A stretch of 64,000 nucleotides of DNA, from the NCBI GenBank assembly GCA_964450495.1, contig CAYVFU010000007.1, positions 25,207 to 89,206 of the forward strand, in the 5' to 3' direction. Shown one piece after another: positions 63,291-64,000 of this stretch. This DNA comes from CALFUK01 sp964450495. Lineage in GTDB: Bacteria; Bacteroidota; Bacteroidia; Chitinophagales; Saprospiraceae. The stretch's first letter is position 1. Every line of letters starts with the position of its first letter. The position numbers and the translations under genes are program-made. Below the pieces are notes generated by a model. The model was given only the letters and a program-made list of their open reading frames with translations, was not told where the DNA came from and did not search any database.

Positions 63291-63782
63291 TTATCTAAAT
63301 ATTGAACGACACTTTCTACATTTATAACCTCCTTTTTTCAAATTCCGCATTTCTATTTTACATTTTGGGCAGATATTTTCTTTTCTGATTATTATACTTT
63401 GGGTATTATCATTTTCGACTTCTTCTACAGGTTTCTGAAGTTTAAATTTACTTTCGTAATAAGTTAACCTTTCTTCAATAATAAATTCAGGCTCTAATTC
63501 AAATAATTCTTGGATGATTTCTAACGCATTTGAAGGTGAGATTTTGAAGAACTCCCTATTGGTATTTGTTCGATATTTCTTTAATGCTTTATGAACAAGC
63601 TTTTCGCTCTTCATTCCTTTTGACGCCAAGAAATAACCAATAAGTTCAAATTCGGAAGGCACTCCAGTTGTTGATGATAGCTCTTTTATTCTCTTTTGAA
63701 TTTGCCTCTCTGTATATCCAATTTTAATATGGTCATTTATTGAAGGGTTTCCCAATATGTAGACGTATCCATTATATTTCAT
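63291..63782 (-). CDS. GIY-YIG-like (T5orf172/MUG113) nuclease-fold protein with zinc ribbon
   Basis: 163 residues. The N-terminus is GYVYILGNPSINDHIKIGYT, the variant GIY-YIG core of the T5orf172/MUG113 group, followed by the conserved VHKALKKYRTNTNREFF. A charged linker leads to a C-terminal zinc ribbon (CPKC ... CRKC). Such proteins occur in phages and mobile regions; some are nucleases and others probably bind DNA only. The start is ATG 63782. No partner gene is visible before the window ends. Confidence 0.82.
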   Translation of the reverse strand: MKYNGYVYILGNPSINDHIKIGYTERQIQKRIKELSSTTGVPSEFELIGYFLASKGMKSEKLVHKALKKYRTNTNREFFKISPSNALEIIQELFELEPEFIIEERLTYYESKFKLQKPVEEVENDNTQSIIIRKENICPKCKIEMRNLKKGGYKCRKCRSIFR

Positions 63783-64000
63783 GTTTGAAAGGAGAACTAC
63801 ACCGCATTCATCACAAACAATCTCATTTAATTCAGTTATATTAAAATTCTAATTTCATTACAACAAAACAATGTTGTAACAATACCGCGTTCATTTTTTT
63901 GTTCAATCAATTTAAGTTTGTTTATCTGTTTAATTTGGTTATCTATAACGTAGTTACGGTAGGCGTCGTAGGCGGTAGCCTATGATCGTTCTCACCGTGT
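63783..64000. other. Right end of the window, no gene seen
   Basis: About 220 AT-rich bases upstream of the GIY-YIG gene, presumably including its promoter. The last 40 bases become more GC-rich (GGCGTCGTAGGCGGTAGCC), which may mark the start of a different feature outside the window. Confidence 0.4.

Noticed and set aside
1..64000. tRNA and rRNA genes
   Set aside because: I looked for cloverleaf-like stems with the T-loop consensus and for conserved rRNA segments on both strands and found none I could support by eye. A dedicated tRNA search would settle it.

Overview
The window looks like a chromosomal scaffold piece from a low-GC member of the Bacteroidota, possibly Saprospiria or a relative. 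The family-level placement is an inference. Supporting evidence: -7 promoter boxes of the Bacteroidota form TAnnTTTG, a protease with a type IX secretion (T9SS) C-terminal sorting domain, a TonB-dependent receptor, BlaI/BlaR1 regulators fused to a TonB-like tail, a LytTR two-component pair, a DUF2723 (GT117) membrane protein and a DUF6427-type membrane protein. TGA is a normal stop codon here. I saw no rRNA, tRNA or CRISPR array. Most of the window is ordinary housekeeping and heterotrophic gene content. The accessory material is at the two ends and in a few intergenic repeats.

Layout. 1-640: assembly gap (N), a coding fragment cut by the gap, then non-coding DNA. 640-7226: DUF2723 protein and a T9SS-exported serine protease. 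7266-11541: PfkB sugar kinase, DUF1080 lipoprotein and two Gfo/Idh/MocA oxidoreductases, suggesting sugar (keto-sugar) turnover. 11686-16321: TonB-dependent receptor followed 8 bp later by a TPR/class III cyclase. 16423-18362: BlaI repressor and BlaR1-like sensor with two clear operators. 18381-24881: M20 amidohydrolase, a 4-hydroxybutyryl-CoA dehydratase-like protein, and metH. 25037-26557: an amidase without signal peptide and two unrecognised small genes. 26735-29524: two-subunit molybdenum hydroxylase (IorAB type). 29876-34988: nadA, glgB, a YhhN-family membrane protein, DUF2853, cvpA. 35025-40369: a very large lipoprotein fusing a PVC-type dehydrogenase propeller, a cupredoxin and ThuA; a cupin; and a PQQ-type sugar dehydrogenase. 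40493-43304: agmatinase family, ruvC, a degenerate MtfA-like protein, Nudix hydrolase. 43331-43717: a gene-free, symmetric, hairpin-rich element. 43740-47637: LytTR/LytS pair with an exported TonB-like protein, lipoprotein and outer-membrane barrel on the same strand. 47812-56110: prfC, Na+/H+ antiporter, S74-type protein, mannose-1-phosphate guanylyltransferase, class A beta-lactamase-like lipoprotein, polyprenyl diphosphate synthase. 56437-60608: DUF6427-type protein and a DsbD system with three copies of the N-terminal domain. 60609-63800: AT-rich repeat block, GNAT acetyltransferase, an IS110-family element with a nonsense codon and a structured 3' region, and a GIY-YIG/T5orf172 protein.

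Best leads: the IS110-family element, whose 3' non-coding region has a chain of hairpins and may hold its guide (bridge/seek) RNA; the 387-bp symmetric element and the related palindromes TTGGGTCATGACCC scattered between genes; the paired BlaI operators; the dehydrogenase-cupredoxin-ThuA fusion; the AbfD-like dehydratase; and promoters for metH, prfC and ruvC placed so close to the start codon that the mRNAs may be nearly leaderless. I did not find a clearly new multi-gene defence or biosynthetic system.
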